A DNA stretch of 64,000 nt from NCBI RefSeq assembly GCF_022179525.1, contig NZ_BPQX01000015.1:114122-178121 (forward strand), in the 5' to 3' direction. Origin of the DNA: Methylobacterium persicinum. Its GTDB lineage: Bacteria > Pseudomonadota > Alphaproteobacteria > Rhizobiales > Beijerinckiaceae. A program made the translations under genes and the position numbers. Shown piece after piece: positions 50,925 through 60,240 of this stretch. Numbering within the stretch: the stretch's first letter is position 1; the number at the start of each line of letters is the position of its first letter. The notes beneath the pieces were generated by a model. The model worked only from the letters and a program-made list of their open reading frames with translations. It made no database searches and had not been told where the DNA came from.

Positions 50925-52178
50925 CTACGCCATGCCATCGATGGCCACGAGCAGGTGCTCCGGCCCGCGGAGGGCCGCGCCCGGACGGTAGGGCGGTGGG
51001 TCCTCGACGAGGCGTGGGTTCTTCAGGCGACGCGCCAGGGCCGTGAGCGCCGCCTCCGCCTCAAACCGGGCCAGGGGCGCGCCGACGCAGTAATGCAGCG
51101 AACCGCCGAAGCCGAGATGGCGGGTGCCCTTCCGGTCGGGGTCAAACCGCTCCGGATCGTCGAAGGCGTTGGCGTCGCGGTTTCCGGCGGCCAGGAGCAG
51201 CACGAGGTCGGCGCCCTCGGGGATGGTCACGCCTGCGATATCGATGGGGCTGAGGGTGGTGCGCGTCCGGAACTGCACTGGGGGTTCGTAACGCAGCAGC
51301 TCTTCGATGACCCGCGGCGCACGGGCCGGGTCGGCGCGGAGCTTCTCGAGTTCATCAGGGTGCCGCAGGAGCGTCAGCAGACCGTTGGTGATCAGGTTCA
51401 CCGTGGTTTCGTGTCCGGCCACCAGCATCAGGATCGACGTGGCGATCAGGTCGTAGTCGCCCATCTTTACGCCCGTCGGCGTCGCCTCGTTGGCGAGCCC
51501 CGAGAGCATGTCGTCCTTCGGGTGCCGGCGCTTATCCTTGATCAGGCTACCCATGTACTCCGCGATGGTGTCGAAGGTCCGGCTGTTCTTGGCACGGGTG
51601 TCGTCGTCCGTAAGGCTGTCGGGTTCCAGGGCCGTGGCGAGCTGGGTCGCCCAATCATGGAATTGCGGCTCGTCCTCCCGGGGCACACCGAACAATTCGC
51701 AGATGACCGTCACCGGAAGCGGGTAGGCGAGGTCATCGACTGCGTCGAAGCGGCGTGCGTCGCGTTTGGCATCGAGAAGTTCGGCGACGAGGCGGTCGGA
51801 GCGTTCGCGCATGCCCTGCACGCGCTCGCGGGTGAACTGGTTCATCACCGCGGCCCGCAGGGCATCGTGGTCCGGGGGATCGCGGAAGATGAAGGGCCGG
51901 TGGTGATCGGTGATCCGGTCCTTGATCGGCTTGATGAGGAAGTCGGTGATCGGGTTGCCGGTCCTGGGCCGGTCGGCCGGCGGCAGCGTCTGCGAGCTGA
52001 CGCGGGGATCGCCGAGGAGGCTCGAAATGGCCCCGTGACTCGCGGCGACCCATGTCCCGTCGGGGGAGCCATCATCCTGCAGCGAGACAGGGTTCTGCCG
52101 GAGGCGGGCATAGATCGGATAGGGATTCGCCCGGTTGGCGAAATCCTTGACCTGTTTGAGGAGAGTCGCGTCGGCCAT
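50925..52178 (-). CDS. Cytochrome P450
   Basis: A 417-residue bacterial class I P450. The I-helix oxygen-activation motif is LVAGHETTVNLITNG, the K-helix ExxR is IEELLRYEPPVQF, and the haem loop is HLGFGGSLHYCVGAPLARFE with the proximal Cys. No membrane anchor is present, so it is soluble. It is the third gene of a fdx-fdr-cyp operon on the minus strand, 26 bases after the reductase, which supplies its electrons. The substrate cannot be inferred; the family includes terpenoid, fatty-acid and xenobiotic hydroxylases. Confidence 0.93.
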   Translation of the reverse strand: MADATLLKQVKDFANRANPYPIYARLRQNPVSLQDDGSPDGTWVAASHGAISSLLGDPRVSSQTLPPADRPRTGNPITDFLIKPIKDRITDHHRPFIFRDPPDHDALRAAVMNQFTRERVQGMRERSDRLVAELLDAKRDARRFDAVDDLAYPLPVTVICELFGVPREDEPQFHDWATQLATALEPDSLTDDDTRAKNSRTFDTIAEYMGSLIKDKRRHPKDDMLSGLANEATPTGVKMGDYDLIATSILMLVAGHETTVNLITNGLLTLLRHPDELEKLRADPARAPRVIEELLRYEPPVQFRTRTTLSPIDIAGVTIPEGADLVLLLAAGNRDANAFDDPERFDPDRKGTRHLGFGGSLHYCVGAPLARFEAEAALTALARRLKNPRLVEDPPPYRPGAALRGPEHLLVAIDGMA

Positions 52179-52204
52179 GCCGGTTCGATTCCGTTGTCAG
52201 TCGC

Positions 52205-53485
52205 TCAGGCGAAGCCCGGATCGCGGATCTCGGGCTCGCGAAGGGGGCGGTCGGTCGCCGTGTCGATCGGGGGGAAGGGCGCGCCACTGGCGACCTTGTC
52301 GGCATAGGCCGGAAGCCAGCGGGCGCTGTCGACCGCCACGGCGGCGATGCAGCGGCCGGCGCGGCCATAGAGGGCAACGAAGCGCCTGTCTGCCGGGTCG
52401 CCCTGGACGATCGCCACCGCGTCGGCTCCGTCCGTGAGTCCGGCCGATTTCACCACCATGTCACCCTGGATGGACCAGAAGTTCGGCAGGGCGGCGTAGG
52501 GGACGGGCAAGTCTTCCCCCACGAGCAAGCGGCCCGCATGCTCCGCCTGGGCGACGGCATGGCCCCAATGTTCGAGGGCGACCCGACGGCCGCCGTAGAG
52601 GGGGTGCGGAAACCGCGCCACGTCGCCCGCCGCCGCAATGGACCTGTCCGGCTGTCCACTCTCATCGAGGACATGGCCGTGGTCGTCACAATCGACGCCC
52701 CCGGAATCGGCCGAAAGTCCGGACCCGGTCATCCATTCCGTATTGCGGACCGCGCCGAGGGCAACCACCACCACATCCGCGGAGAGGACCTCGCCGTCCT
52801 TGAGCCGGGCCCCGGTGGCGCGCCCATCCGCATGTTCCAGGTGGGCGACCTCGCTGCCCATGCGCAGATCGACGCCGCGGCCCCGGTGAATCTCGCCGAT
52901 ATAGGCGCCGATCGTATGGCCCAGCGCCCGGGCCAGGGGCGATGGGCTGGAATCGATCAGGCAGACGGGCAGGTCGAGTTCCCGGCACACCGCCGCGACC
53001 TCGCAGCCGATAAAGCCCGCGCCGATCACGAGGACGCGCTTCGGCTTCGCGGCCAGGGTGGCGCGAAGGCTCGCCGCATCGTCCCTCGAGCGGATCGAGA
53101 AAACGTTGCGGAGCTTTGCCTCGTCGGCATGAATCCAGGGCCGAGCCCGGGTCCCGGTGGCGATGAGCAAGCGGTCATAGGGGAGCGTCTCTCCATTGGA
53201 GAGGCGCAGACGCCGCGCTTCGCGGTCCAGGGTCTCGGCACCGATACTTAGGCGCCATGTCACGTCGTCACCGAGGGAGGAGGGAAGCTGGCTGGCATCC
53301 GCCGCCACCTGCCCCGTCAGGACGTGCTTCGAGAGGGGCGGACGGTCGTAGGGCCTGTGGGGCTCGTTTCCGACAATGGTCAGGGAGCCACGGAAGCCAG
53401 CCGCGCGGATAGCCTCGGCGCCCCGGAGACCCGCAAGCCCGGCCCCGACGACGACAATACGCTCAGGTCGGGCATCGGCCGGCAT
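52205..53485 (-). CDS. NAD(P)H-ferredoxin reductase (FAD-dependent)
   Basis: A 426-residue putidaredoxin-reductase-type flavoprotein. N-terminal FAD site IVVVGAGLAGLRGAEAIRAA; RPYDRPPLSKHVLTG; LIATGTRARPW; NAD(P)H-binding GxGxxG region VLVIGAGFIGCEVAAVCREL; and the second FAD motif AAGDVARFPHPLYGG. The C-terminal reductase domain (NFWSIQGDMVVKSAG) closes it. Its stop precedes the P450 start by 26 bases, and its own start follows the ferredoxin stop by one base. It passes electrons from NAD(P)H to the ferredoxin. Confidence 0.93.
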   Translation of the reverse strand: MPADARPERIVVVGAGLAGLRGAEAIRAAGFRGSLTIVGNEPHRPYDRPPLSKHVLTGQVAADASQLPSSLGDDVTWRLSIGAETLDREARRLRLSNGETLPYDRLLIATGTRARPWIHADEAKLRNVFSIRSRDDAASLRATLAAKPKRVLVIGAGFIGCEVAAVCRELDLPVCLIDSSPSPLARALGHTIGAYIGEIHRGRGVDLRMGSEVAHLEHADGRATGARLKDGEVLSADVVVVALGAVRNTEWMTGSGLSADSGGVDCDDHGHVLDESGQPDRSIAAAGDVARFPHPLYGGRRVALEHWGHAVAQAEHAGRLLVGEDLPVPYAALPNFWSIQGDMVVKSAGLTDGADAVAIVQGDPADRRFVALYGRAGRCIAAVAVDSARWLPAYADKVASGAPFPPIDTATDRPLREPEIRDPGFA

Positions 53486-53486
53486 G

Positions 53487-53684
53487 TCAGGCTTCCGGAT
53501 CCTGAACGCGGATCGCCTGGACCGGACAGGCCAAGCGGGCGCGCTCGATCTCGACCCGATCGGCCGCCGCGGGGGACGGGTCGTAGAAGAGGGCCTCCCG
53601 TCCGTCGATCCGGAAATACCGCGGCGCCGCGTAGCAACACTGCGCGTAGGCCTGGCACAGGTTCAGATCGACGCTGACCCGCAT
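53487..53684 (-). CDS. [3Fe-4S]-type ferredoxin
   Basis: A 65-residue ferredoxin, MRVSVDLNLCQAYAQCCYAA. The cluster Cys pattern is C-x5-C in the first loop and CP in LACPVQAIRVQDPE; an extra Cys directly follows the second ligand. Such three-ligand ferredoxins partner P450s. The frame opens upstream to a GTG at 53732, but conservation starts at 53684. It is the first gene of the fdx-fdr-cyp operon. Confidence 0.88.
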   Translation of the reverse strand: MRVSVDLNLCQAYAQCCYAAPRYFRIDGREALFYDPSPAAADRVEIERARLACPVQAIRVQDPEA

Positions 53685-53988
53685 GGGGCCCGCTTGGGAT
53701 GAAGTGTCGGAAGGCATCGGCTGGCCAACCACGGAAGGGGGGTGCGGTTCCGCCCGGGGCCTTCGCAGCGCACCGAAAAGTCAGCGCGCCGCAGGGTCAT
53801 CTGCAACGGGCAAATTCAGCTCATTCCATCGAAGCGAGACAGATTAACTCACTTTCGCGTTCGATGCGGTTTCAGCTGTAGAACAATGCCGAGCTTTGCG
53901 GGTCGCCATATCTCGAATCGTGCCGTTGCTTTATAGTCCTTAGCAATCTTGCACCGCAGTCGCGGCGCTCCTTCCCGGGAGGTCCCCC
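53685..53988. other. Divergent intergenic region
   Basis: About 304 bases, partly AT-rich, between the P450 operon (minus) and a secreted-protein gene (plus). If the ferredoxin begins at the upstream GTG (53732), part of it is coding. No other feature is seen. Confidence 0.35.
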
Positions 53989-54510
53989 ATGCCGAACGGC
54001 GTGCGCAGCAGCCTCATTGCCTTCGCCATCCTGACCGGCCTCGCCCTGCCGGCCGCGGCCGAGCCGACCACGACGTGGACCGATCCGCCCGCCCGCCAGC
54101 CGGAGGCCGCGAAGACGAGCCCGCAGCCGGCGGTCGCGACGCCGGCCGCCGTCTCTCCCCACCGGCAGGACCATGCAAGCGCGGCCCGCGCGCCGCGTCC
54201 GTCCCCGCACCGGGAGGCGGCACGGCACCGCGTTCGCGTCGTTCACGAGGCGCCCCGCCGGATCGTCGCCGCGGCGCCCCGCCGGACGCGGATCGTCAGC
54301 GTGGAACGGCCCCGCCCGGTGGTGGTCAGGCGCTATGCCTATCCGGTCTACAGCTATGCCGGATACCCGCCGTCCTACGAGGACGAGCGCCTCGACCGGC
54401 TGAGCTCGGCGGTCGGTTCCGGCTACCTCGTCATGCACGGGCGCTCGGTCGAATATCCCGATGGCCGGGTGATCCGCTTCTACCGGCCGGCCGACGACGA
54501 GGCCGAGTGA
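53989..54510 (+). CDS. Secreted Pro/Arg-rich hypothetical protein
   Basis: A 173-residue protein with a Sec signal peptide (MPNGVRSSLIAFAILTGLAL, cut after AAA). A long Pro/Ala/His/Arg-rich, probably disordered stretch (about residues 25-115) follows, including VERPRPVVVRRYAYPVYSYA. The C-terminus SSAVGSGYLVMHGRSVEYPD, then RVIRFYRPADD, looks like a short ordered element. GGGAGGT lies before the ATG. No family is recognised. It converges on the DUF882 gene. Confidence 0.7.
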   Translation: MPNGVRSSLIAFAILTGLALPAAAEPTTTWTDPPARQPEAAKTSPQPAVATPAAVSPHRQDHASAARAPRPSPHREAARHRVRVVHEAPRRIVAAAPRRTRIVSVERPRPVVVRRYAYPVYSYAGYPPSYEDERLDRLSSAVGSGYLVMHGRSVEYPDGRVIRFYRPADDEAE

Positions 54511-54528
54511 GTTTGCGCCGGGCGTCCC

Positions 54529-56013
54529 TTACTCGGACGAGCGGAGGAGCACGGCGGCCGGCCCTGTGAAGCGGGCGCCAAGCCGCGACTCGTCCGGCAC
54601 GTCACGGGCGAAGCGGGTCGTGACCCTGGCGGGGGATGCGGCGATGGCTCCGGTCGGCCCCGTCGGCATCGCCCGGGCACTCGCCACATGCACCGGGACA
54701 TTGCGACCGGCCGGCGCGGCCACCGGGCCCATCGCCACGGCCTCGAAGAGCGAGCGGAGCTGCGCCTTCGCATCGGCATCCGGCCCGACGAGGGTCGCCC
54801 GTGCCGCCGGCGCCGGGGCGGCCGGGATCGGCGCGGCCGGATGGGTCGGCGGAACGGCGGATCCGAGATTGATCATCCCGCCATCGAGGGCCGCCAGCTG
54901 CACGGGGCGCGGCGGGGGAAGCGGCATCGCGATCGCTGCGGCCGCGACGATGGCGGCCTCGGTCGGACGACGTGGGGGAAGCGGCGCGACCACGGACGGA
55001 AGGGCCCCCTCCCCGGCCGGGACGGCAACGGCAACGGCAACGGCGGGCTCCGCGGTAAGCATGGCACGGGCGTCGGCCGGGGCCGGGGGGGCAGCGGGCG
55101 CGGCATAGGCCATGGCCGCCCGGGGGCCGGTCGTGTCCTCAGGATCGGCGGAAGCGATGGCGACAGCCGGCGTCCGCGTTCCCTTCCGTGCGGCGACGAC
55201 GGGGGCCGGCGCGGCCACAGGCTCGGGTTTGGACCCGCCGAACAGGCCCGCCAGGAAGCCCATCAGGCTCGGGCCATCCTCATCCTCGCCGCTGGCGAGC
55301 TGGGTGGTGATGCCGGCCACCGTGCCGCCCCGCGCGAGGATTTCGGCCTTGGCCTCCTCGTAGCGGGCCATGGGGTGACCATCCGCGGGGAGATGGACGG
55401 TCTTCCCGTCCGGGAACAGATGGGCGAGCTGGTCGTGCGTCATTCGCGGCCAGGAGCGCACCGAGCCGACATCGAGATGAATGAAGGGCGTGTTCGCCCG
55501 GGGATACCAGCCCACGCCGCCCCGGGACATCAGGAAGCCGACCTCACGGATCCGGTCGATCGGCACGTCCGGCAGGTAGAAATCCATGGCCTTGCCGAGC
55601 ATGTGCTGGCTGTACTCGGCGACCATCTTCGAACGCCGCCGGAGCATGGCGTTGGTGCCGGGGGACCGATAGGCCGAGACGATGTTGATCGGCTGGGTTG
55701 AGCCGACCTGCCGGTACGCCTCCCACACCGTGTCGAACAGGCGCGGGTCCATCTTGATCGGTTCGTTGATCCGCCAGTCCCGCAGGAGCCAGTTCAGCTG
55801 GTCCAGGGCCGCGCGGTCGTAGCGCCCGTCCCGCTTGAAGGTGATCGTGGCGCTTTCCTGGGTGTGCGTATGGTAGATCGTCAGGGTGCGGGTATCGCCG
55901 TTGGCGACCGCATTCTCGGTTTCCACCCTACCGCCGATCAGCGCCGCGGCGATGCCCGATGCCGCCACCAGCCAGCGGCGAAAAAAGCGGGCGGACTCGC
56001 GACTGCTCGGCAC
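54529..56013 (-). CDS. DUF882 (peptidase M15-like) exported protein
   Basis: A 494-residue protein of two parts. Residues 1-40 form a signal or membrane anchor after a basic start. Residues about 40-210 are the DUF882/peptidase M15_2 (YcbK-like) domain, with NIVSAYRSPGTNAML, YSQHMLGKAMDFYLPDVPI and NTPFIHLDVGSVRSWPRM, which hold the His and Asp residues expected for zinc in M15 carboxypeptidases. Residues about 250-470 are Ala/Pro-rich and disordered. A role in peptidoglycan trimming is inferred from the family. It lies in the wall-enzyme-rich 48-58 kb region. Confidence 0.85.
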   Translation of the reverse strand: MPSSRESARFFRRWLVAASGIAAALIGGRVETENAVANGDTRTLTIYHTHTQESATITFKRDGRYDRAALDQLNWLLRDWRINEPIKMDPRLFDTVWEAYRQVGSTQPINIVSAYRSPGTNAMLRRRSKMVAEYSQHMLGKAMDFYLPDVPIDRIREVGFLMSRGGVGWYPRANTPFIHLDVGSVRSWPRMTHDQLAHLFPDGKTVHLPADGHPMARYEEAKAEILARGGTVAGITTQLASGEDEDGPSLMGFLAGLFGGSKPEPVAAPAPVVAARKGTRTPAVAIASADPEDTTGPRAAMAYAAPAAPPAPADARAMLTAEPAVAVAVAVPAGEGALPSVVAPLPPRRPTEAAIVAAAAIAMPLPPPRPVQLAALDGGMINLGSAVPPTHPAAPIPAAPAPAARATLVGPDADAKAQLRSLFEAVAMGPVAAPAGRNVPVHVASARAMPTGPTGAIAASPARVTTRFARDVPDESRLGARFTGPAAVLLRSSE

Positions 56014-56223
56014 GGTTCAGTCCTCCCGGTTTCCGCCCGCGGGCGAAAAGAGCCGTGGCTGCACCGCCCCTGTCCGGCGCCCGGAGGCAAACGGACCCGC
56101 CGTGCGGCCATCAATAGGCGAACGGCTAAGCCTGGACCGTGGCGAAATCGTGCCCGGCCGTGCGGGCGCACACTCACAAGTCGTACTGCATTGGAAAAAA
56201 TGCCGTGGACGACGCGCGCCGCC

Positions 56224-58338
56224 TCACCAGAACGAGCGCGAGACCGGGGCGGGCGCGGGCGTCCACAGGCCCGGCTCGCCGTAGTCCGGCCGCCCGTCCG
56301 CCCGCGATGACCGGGGCGTATCGAAGGCGTCCATATCCGGCTCCGCGTAGCGTCGCACGGGAGGCCGCGCATAGCCTGCGTGGCGCGACGGAGGCCGACC
56401 GGCGGCATGGGTCGGCCGGCTCGCCCCGCGGGAGGCGCCTTCGGCCACCTTCCGCGCCGGCTCCTTCGCCAGCTTGGCCATGGCGGGCCCGCTTCCGCCG
56501 GGCAGGCCGAGGGCCGAGCGCATCGGAGCGTCGTAGCCGTAAAGGTCGGGGACCCGGCGCAGGCTGCCTCCATCATCCACGAAGGTGGTGAAATAGGCGA
56601 TGTGCACAGGCAGCTTCTGCGGGAGGCGAAGGGTTCGCTCGCCTTTACCGATGAGCTTCTTCAGGCGCTCCTCGCTCCAGTCGGGCAGGACCGCGTCGGC
56701 GAAGCGGAAGGGGTCGTCGACGCGCACGCAGCCGTGGCTGAACGCCCGCATGGATGCCGAGAACAACGACCGGCTCGGCGTGTCGTGCAAGTAGACCGCG
56801 TGCTGGTTCGGGAACATGAATTTGATGAAGCCCAGGGCGTTCTTCTCCCCCGGCGGCTGACGCAGGGAGATGTGGCCGCCGTGGCGGACGATCTCGTACC
56901 CGCCCCAGGTCTTGCCGCCGTAGCTCGCCAGCTTCGGAACCATGGTCTTCAGGATCGACGGCGGCACGTACCAGGACGGGTTGACGACGGCGTATTCCAT
57001 CATCCCAGAGAAAATCGGGGTGGGCGATTCCGGCTTGCCGACGATGACCCGGGTCTCGTCCCTAAGCTTTCCGTCCCGGAAGATGCGGAGACGGAATTCG
57101 GGGACGTTCACCAGCACGAAGTCGGGCCCCAACTCGTGCGGCAGCCAGCGCCACCGCTCCATGTTGACGACGAGTTCCGATTCCTCGCCGGGGTTCGCCT
57201 GACGGCCCACATTGGCCAGCGCCAGAACGGTGCGCTTGTTCAGGACCCCGTCACCCGGCAGGCCGCGCTCGCGCTGGAACCGCGCGACCGCGTCCGAGAC
57301 CGTGCTGTCGTAGAGGTCGGGCTCGCCCGGCCCCCGGTCGAGAGTCGCCGCCGGACGGGCCTCAAGGTCGAAATGCGACCGCAGGGCCGGAACCCGCGGA
57401 TCCCGCATGCCGGTCCGCAGGGTCGGGCCCGGGGGAAGGGCCAGGGGCTTCGCCTCGGCCACCTTCGGACCACGCAGGCGCGCCAGCTGGACCTTCAGGG
57501 CTTGGTAGCCCTCGGTCGCGGGGTTGTAGTCTTCCAGCTTGTCGCCGGCCTGAGCCCCCGCCTCGGCGAGCTTGGTCAGGACGGCATCCGCCGCCGGCAG
57601 GTCCAGGGTCGGCGTGATGAGGCGCGAGATCAAGGACGGGTTGAGCCGGCCACCCTTGGCATCGCGGGCGTAGAGAACCGCGGCCGCCGAGAGGCGGAGG
57701 TCGGCATCCGCCACCGCCTTGTCGTCGGGCTTGTCGGCGAGGTTCGGCACCGGATACGCATGGGGATCGAGGCCATCGGCATCGGCCGACCCGAGCCGGG
57801 CCACCACCGCCTTCGCGGCGGGTGTCCATGCCCCCTCAGCGACCCAGACGGGCTTGTCGCCGCGGGCATCGTAGAAGGCCTTGATAGCCGCGCGCTCCTT
57901 GGTCGCCAGTCGGGCGAGGAGCGGCGCATTATCGGCAAGCCGCGCGAACACCGCCGCCGCAATGGGATCGGTCGGTACGGCAGGCGTCGCCACCGTCGGT
58001 GCCGGGGCCGGGGCACTGTCCTGGGTGGGCTCCGGCGGCTTGAAATCGGAAATCGGGCCTCCGGACGCATCGGTGGACGGGTCCGGGGTGGTCGCGGTCG
58101 CGGCCGGTTTCGTCCCGGTCGGCTTCGCCGGGGCATCGGGGGCCGCCTGCGACACGGGTGCGGCCGAGGCCGGAGCTTGGACGACCGGAGATTGGGGCGC
58201 GATTTGAACCGGGGCTTGGACGGGCACGTCCGCGGTGGAGCCGGCGGAGTCGGGCGTGGCCGCGAGGCCCGGCCCCGCTGCCATCAATCCGGCGAGCAGG
58301 GCGGCCAGCGCGACCTGGTTGGAGCGCGGGACGCGCAT
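56224..58338 (-). CDS. Large L,D-transpeptidase (YcbB-like)
   Basis: A 704-residue periplasmic transpeptidase. Signal peptide MRVPRSNQVALAALLAGLMA, then a Pro/Ala/Thr-rich linker to about residue 125. A YcbB-type scaffold domain (AAVFARLADNAPLLARLATK) is followed by a PG_binding_1 region (VSDAVARFQRERGLPGDGVL) and the YkuD domain with NQHAVYLHDTPSRSLFSAS and the box RAFSHGCVRVDDPFRFAD (catalytic His and Cys). The C-terminal tail is Ser/Arg/Pro-rich. GGGAGA precedes the ATG at 58338. It is the third YkuD enzyme in the window. Confidence 0.92.
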   Translation of the reverse strand: MRVPRSNQVALAALLAGLMAAGPGLAATPDSAGSTADVPVQAPVQIAPQSPVVQAPASAAPVSQAAPDAPAKPTGTKPAATATTPDPSTDASGGPISDFKPPEPTQDSAPAPAPTVATPAVPTDPIAAAVFARLADNAPLLARLATKERAAIKAFYDARGDKPVWVAEGAWTPAAKAVVARLGSADADGLDPHAYPVPNLADKPDDKAVADADLRLSAAAVLYARDAKGGRLNPSLISRLITPTLDLPAADAVLTKLAEAGAQAGDKLEDYNPATEGYQALKVQLARLRGPKVAEAKPLALPPGPTLRTGMRDPRVPALRSHFDLEARPAATLDRGPGEPDLYDSTVSDAVARFQRERGLPGDGVLNKRTVLALANVGRQANPGEESELVVNMERWRWLPHELGPDFVLVNVPEFRLRIFRDGKLRDETRVIVGKPESPTPIFSGMMEYAVVNPSWYVPPSILKTMVPKLASYGGKTWGGYEIVRHGGHISLRQPPGEKNALGFIKFMFPNQHAVYLHDTPSRSLFSASMRAFSHGCVRVDDPFRFADAVLPDWSEERLKKLIGKGERTLRLPQKLPVHIAYFTTFVDDGGSLRRVPDLYGYDAPMRSALGLPGGSGPAMAKLAKEPARKVAEGASRGASRPTHAAGRPPSRHAGYARPPVRRYAEPDMDAFDTPRSSRADGRPDYGEPGLWTPAPAPVSRSFW

Positions 58339-58601
58339 CGGATTCTCCCACCGGCGGCCGATCTGCCGCAACCCCCACGCCTAACTGTATCCTCTTAAGC
58401 CAAGCTTTAAGCAACGCCGAACCGCCGAACGCCGGCCGGCGGAATGATCAGCCCAACCGCTCAGGTTCCGAGCGATCACGCCTATTGCTGCGGGCAGATA
58501 AGAAACATCGATCCGGCGTCATCGCGAACAGCCACGAATGCCCTTCGGCGTCCGAAGATACTGTCGACCCGCAGCGTGCGATTGCGCACCCATGACGACA
58601 G

Positions 58602-59969
58602 TCACACCGGCTGCGCCAGTCCGGCCTGCTTGAGGGCGAGGGCCTGCCGCTTCGCCAGCGCCTCGGTGGAGAAGTGTTCGATCTCTGCCTCGAACAGGCG
58701 ATGATAGTTCAGCTCCGAGCGCAGGTGGAGGAAGACCGCGCCGAGACCCACCGCCGCCCGGTCCATGAAGACGAACTCCTGCGGCACAGTCACCGGGCCG
58801 CGTTCCTTAAGGGCCTGATGAACCTGGAAGGCCTGACGCCGCCCGTACTCGCCGGGCTTCACCCCGTCGGCCACGGTCCGCACCCTGTCCTCAAGGAGCG
58901 GCCCGTAGATGAACCGCGCCCAGATGTTGAGGATCTCGATCTTCTCCCGGTCGAGATCGCGAAAACCCCAGACCTCGTAGGCATGGACGATGCGGGCCTC
59001 GTCGCCTTCGAGCAGGCCGCGGTAGAGATCGACCACGCCGCCGACGAAGCGGGGATGGAAGATGCGCACGCAACCGTAATCGAGGAGGTTGATGCCCGCC
59101 GGCTCACCTCCATCCCGGAACACGGTGTAGTTGCCGAGATGCGGGTCGCCGTGGATCACCGCCGCCCGGCTGAACGGATGCCACCACGCCTTGAACATGG
59201 CCTGGGCGATGCGGTTGCGGAGTTCCACCGACTTTTCCGTGAAGCCGAGGATCTTCTCGCCCTCGAGCCAGCCGAGGCTCAGCAGACGGCCGGTGGAGAG
59301 ATCCGGGTGGACCTTCGGCACCCGGACGGCATCGATGTCCTTCAGGACGGCACCGTAGAGCCCCGCGTGCTTGGCCTCCCGCTCGTAGTCGAGTTCCTCC
59401 CGCACCCGGGCGCCGATCTCCTTGGCGATTTCGCGGGTGTCGAGCCACGAATTCATCCGGCGGTGAAGCGCGAAGGCGATTTCGAGTTGCTTGAGATCAG
59501 CCTCCACGGCCGATTGCATGTCCGGGTATTGCAGCTTGCAGGCCAGGGCCTCGCCATCCTTCGTGGTGGCACGGTGAACCTGACCGAGGGAGGCGGCGGC
59601 TGCGGGCTTCAGGTCGAAGCTGCCGAACCGCGAGGACCAGTCCGGCCCCAACTCCGCCTGCATCCGGCGCTTGACGAAGGCCGCCCCCATGGGTGGGGCA
59701 TCGGCCTGAAGCTTCTGCAACTCGGCGGCATATTCCGGCGGCAGCAGGTCCGGGACGGTGGCGAGCAACTGCGCCACCTTCATGATCGGCCCCTTCAGGC
59801 CGCCGAGGGCCTCCGCCAGCGCGGCGGCGCTGGTCGTGCCCTCCTTCCCGAACAGGCGGGACATCGCCATGCGCGCGGCCACGCCGCCGACATTGGCGCC
59901 GACGCTGGCATAGCGCCCGGCCCGGGCGGAGAAGCGGTTCGCTTCGCGGTCTCGTTCAAAGCTGGACAT
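58602..59969 (-). CDS. ABC1/UbiB-family kinase-like protein
   Basis: A 455-residue atypical kinase of the ABC1/ADCK family. It has the family's N-terminal KGPIMKVAQLLATVPDLLP, corresponding to the KxGQ region (here K-x-A-Q), the Ala-rich nucleotide loop PAAAASLGQVHRA, catalytic elements VIHGDPHLGNYTVF and INLLDYGCVRIFHP, and the following helices. No C-terminal membrane helices are visible, unlike UbiB proper, so it may be a paralogue rather than the ubiquinone-synthesis UbiB. Confidence 0.87.
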   Translation of the reverse strand: MSSFERDREANRFSARAGRYASVGANVGGVAARMAMSRLFGKEGTTSAAALAEALGGLKGPIMKVAQLLATVPDLLPPEYAAELQKLQADAPPMGAAFVKRRMQAELGPDWSSRFGSFDLKPAAAASLGQVHRATTKDGEALACKLQYPDMQSAVEADLKQLEIAFALHRRMNSWLDTREIAKEIGARVREELDYEREAKHAGLYGAVLKDIDAVRVPKVHPDLSTGRLLSLGWLEGEKILGFTEKSVELRNRIAQAMFKAWWHPFSRAAVIHGDPHLGNYTVFRDGGEPAGINLLDYGCVRIFHPRFVGGVVDLYRGLLEGDEARIVHAYEVWGFRDLDREKIEILNIWARFIYGPLLEDRVRTVADGVKPGEYGRRQAFQVHQALKERGPVTVPQEFVFMDRAAVGLGAVFLHLRSELNYHRLFEAEIEHFSTEALAKRQALALKQAGLAQPV

Positions 59970-60171
59970 CGTGTCGGGATCTCGGACCTAGTCCTTCCGA
60001 GATAAGCCGCGCATCCGCCTTCAGAAAGGCACCGGGTCGCTGGGCCGCGGGCGTACGAGCCCATCCGGGGCAATCGCGAGACGAGCGGGCGGGTCCGGCG
60101 CAGCCGGTTTCGCGCTCCGCAATTCCGGGCACGAATCGCTTGGGGGATGGGCGAGAGGCCCCCGACAGACG

Positions 60172-60199
60172 AAAACGGGCGGCCCTGGTGGACCGCCCG
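60172..60199 (-). terminator. Terminator after rpmE
   Basis: On the minus strand CGGGCGG and CCGCCCG form a 7-bp stem around a 10-base loop, followed by TTTTC, 42 bases downstream of the rpmE stop. Confidence 0.7.
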
Positions 60200-60240
60200 C
60201 ACGAACCGCAGCGCCGGAGCGCCGCGCTATGACGCCACGC

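Noticed and set aside
56380-58398. A 672-codon plus-strand frame opposite the large L,D-transpeptidase
   Set aside because: It is a GC-driven shadow of a gene with a clear signal peptide and YkuD active site.
58393-58412. TTAA-N8-TTAA upstream of the large L,D-transpeptidase as a CtrA site
   Set aside because: The spacing is 8, not 7, so it does not fit the consensus.
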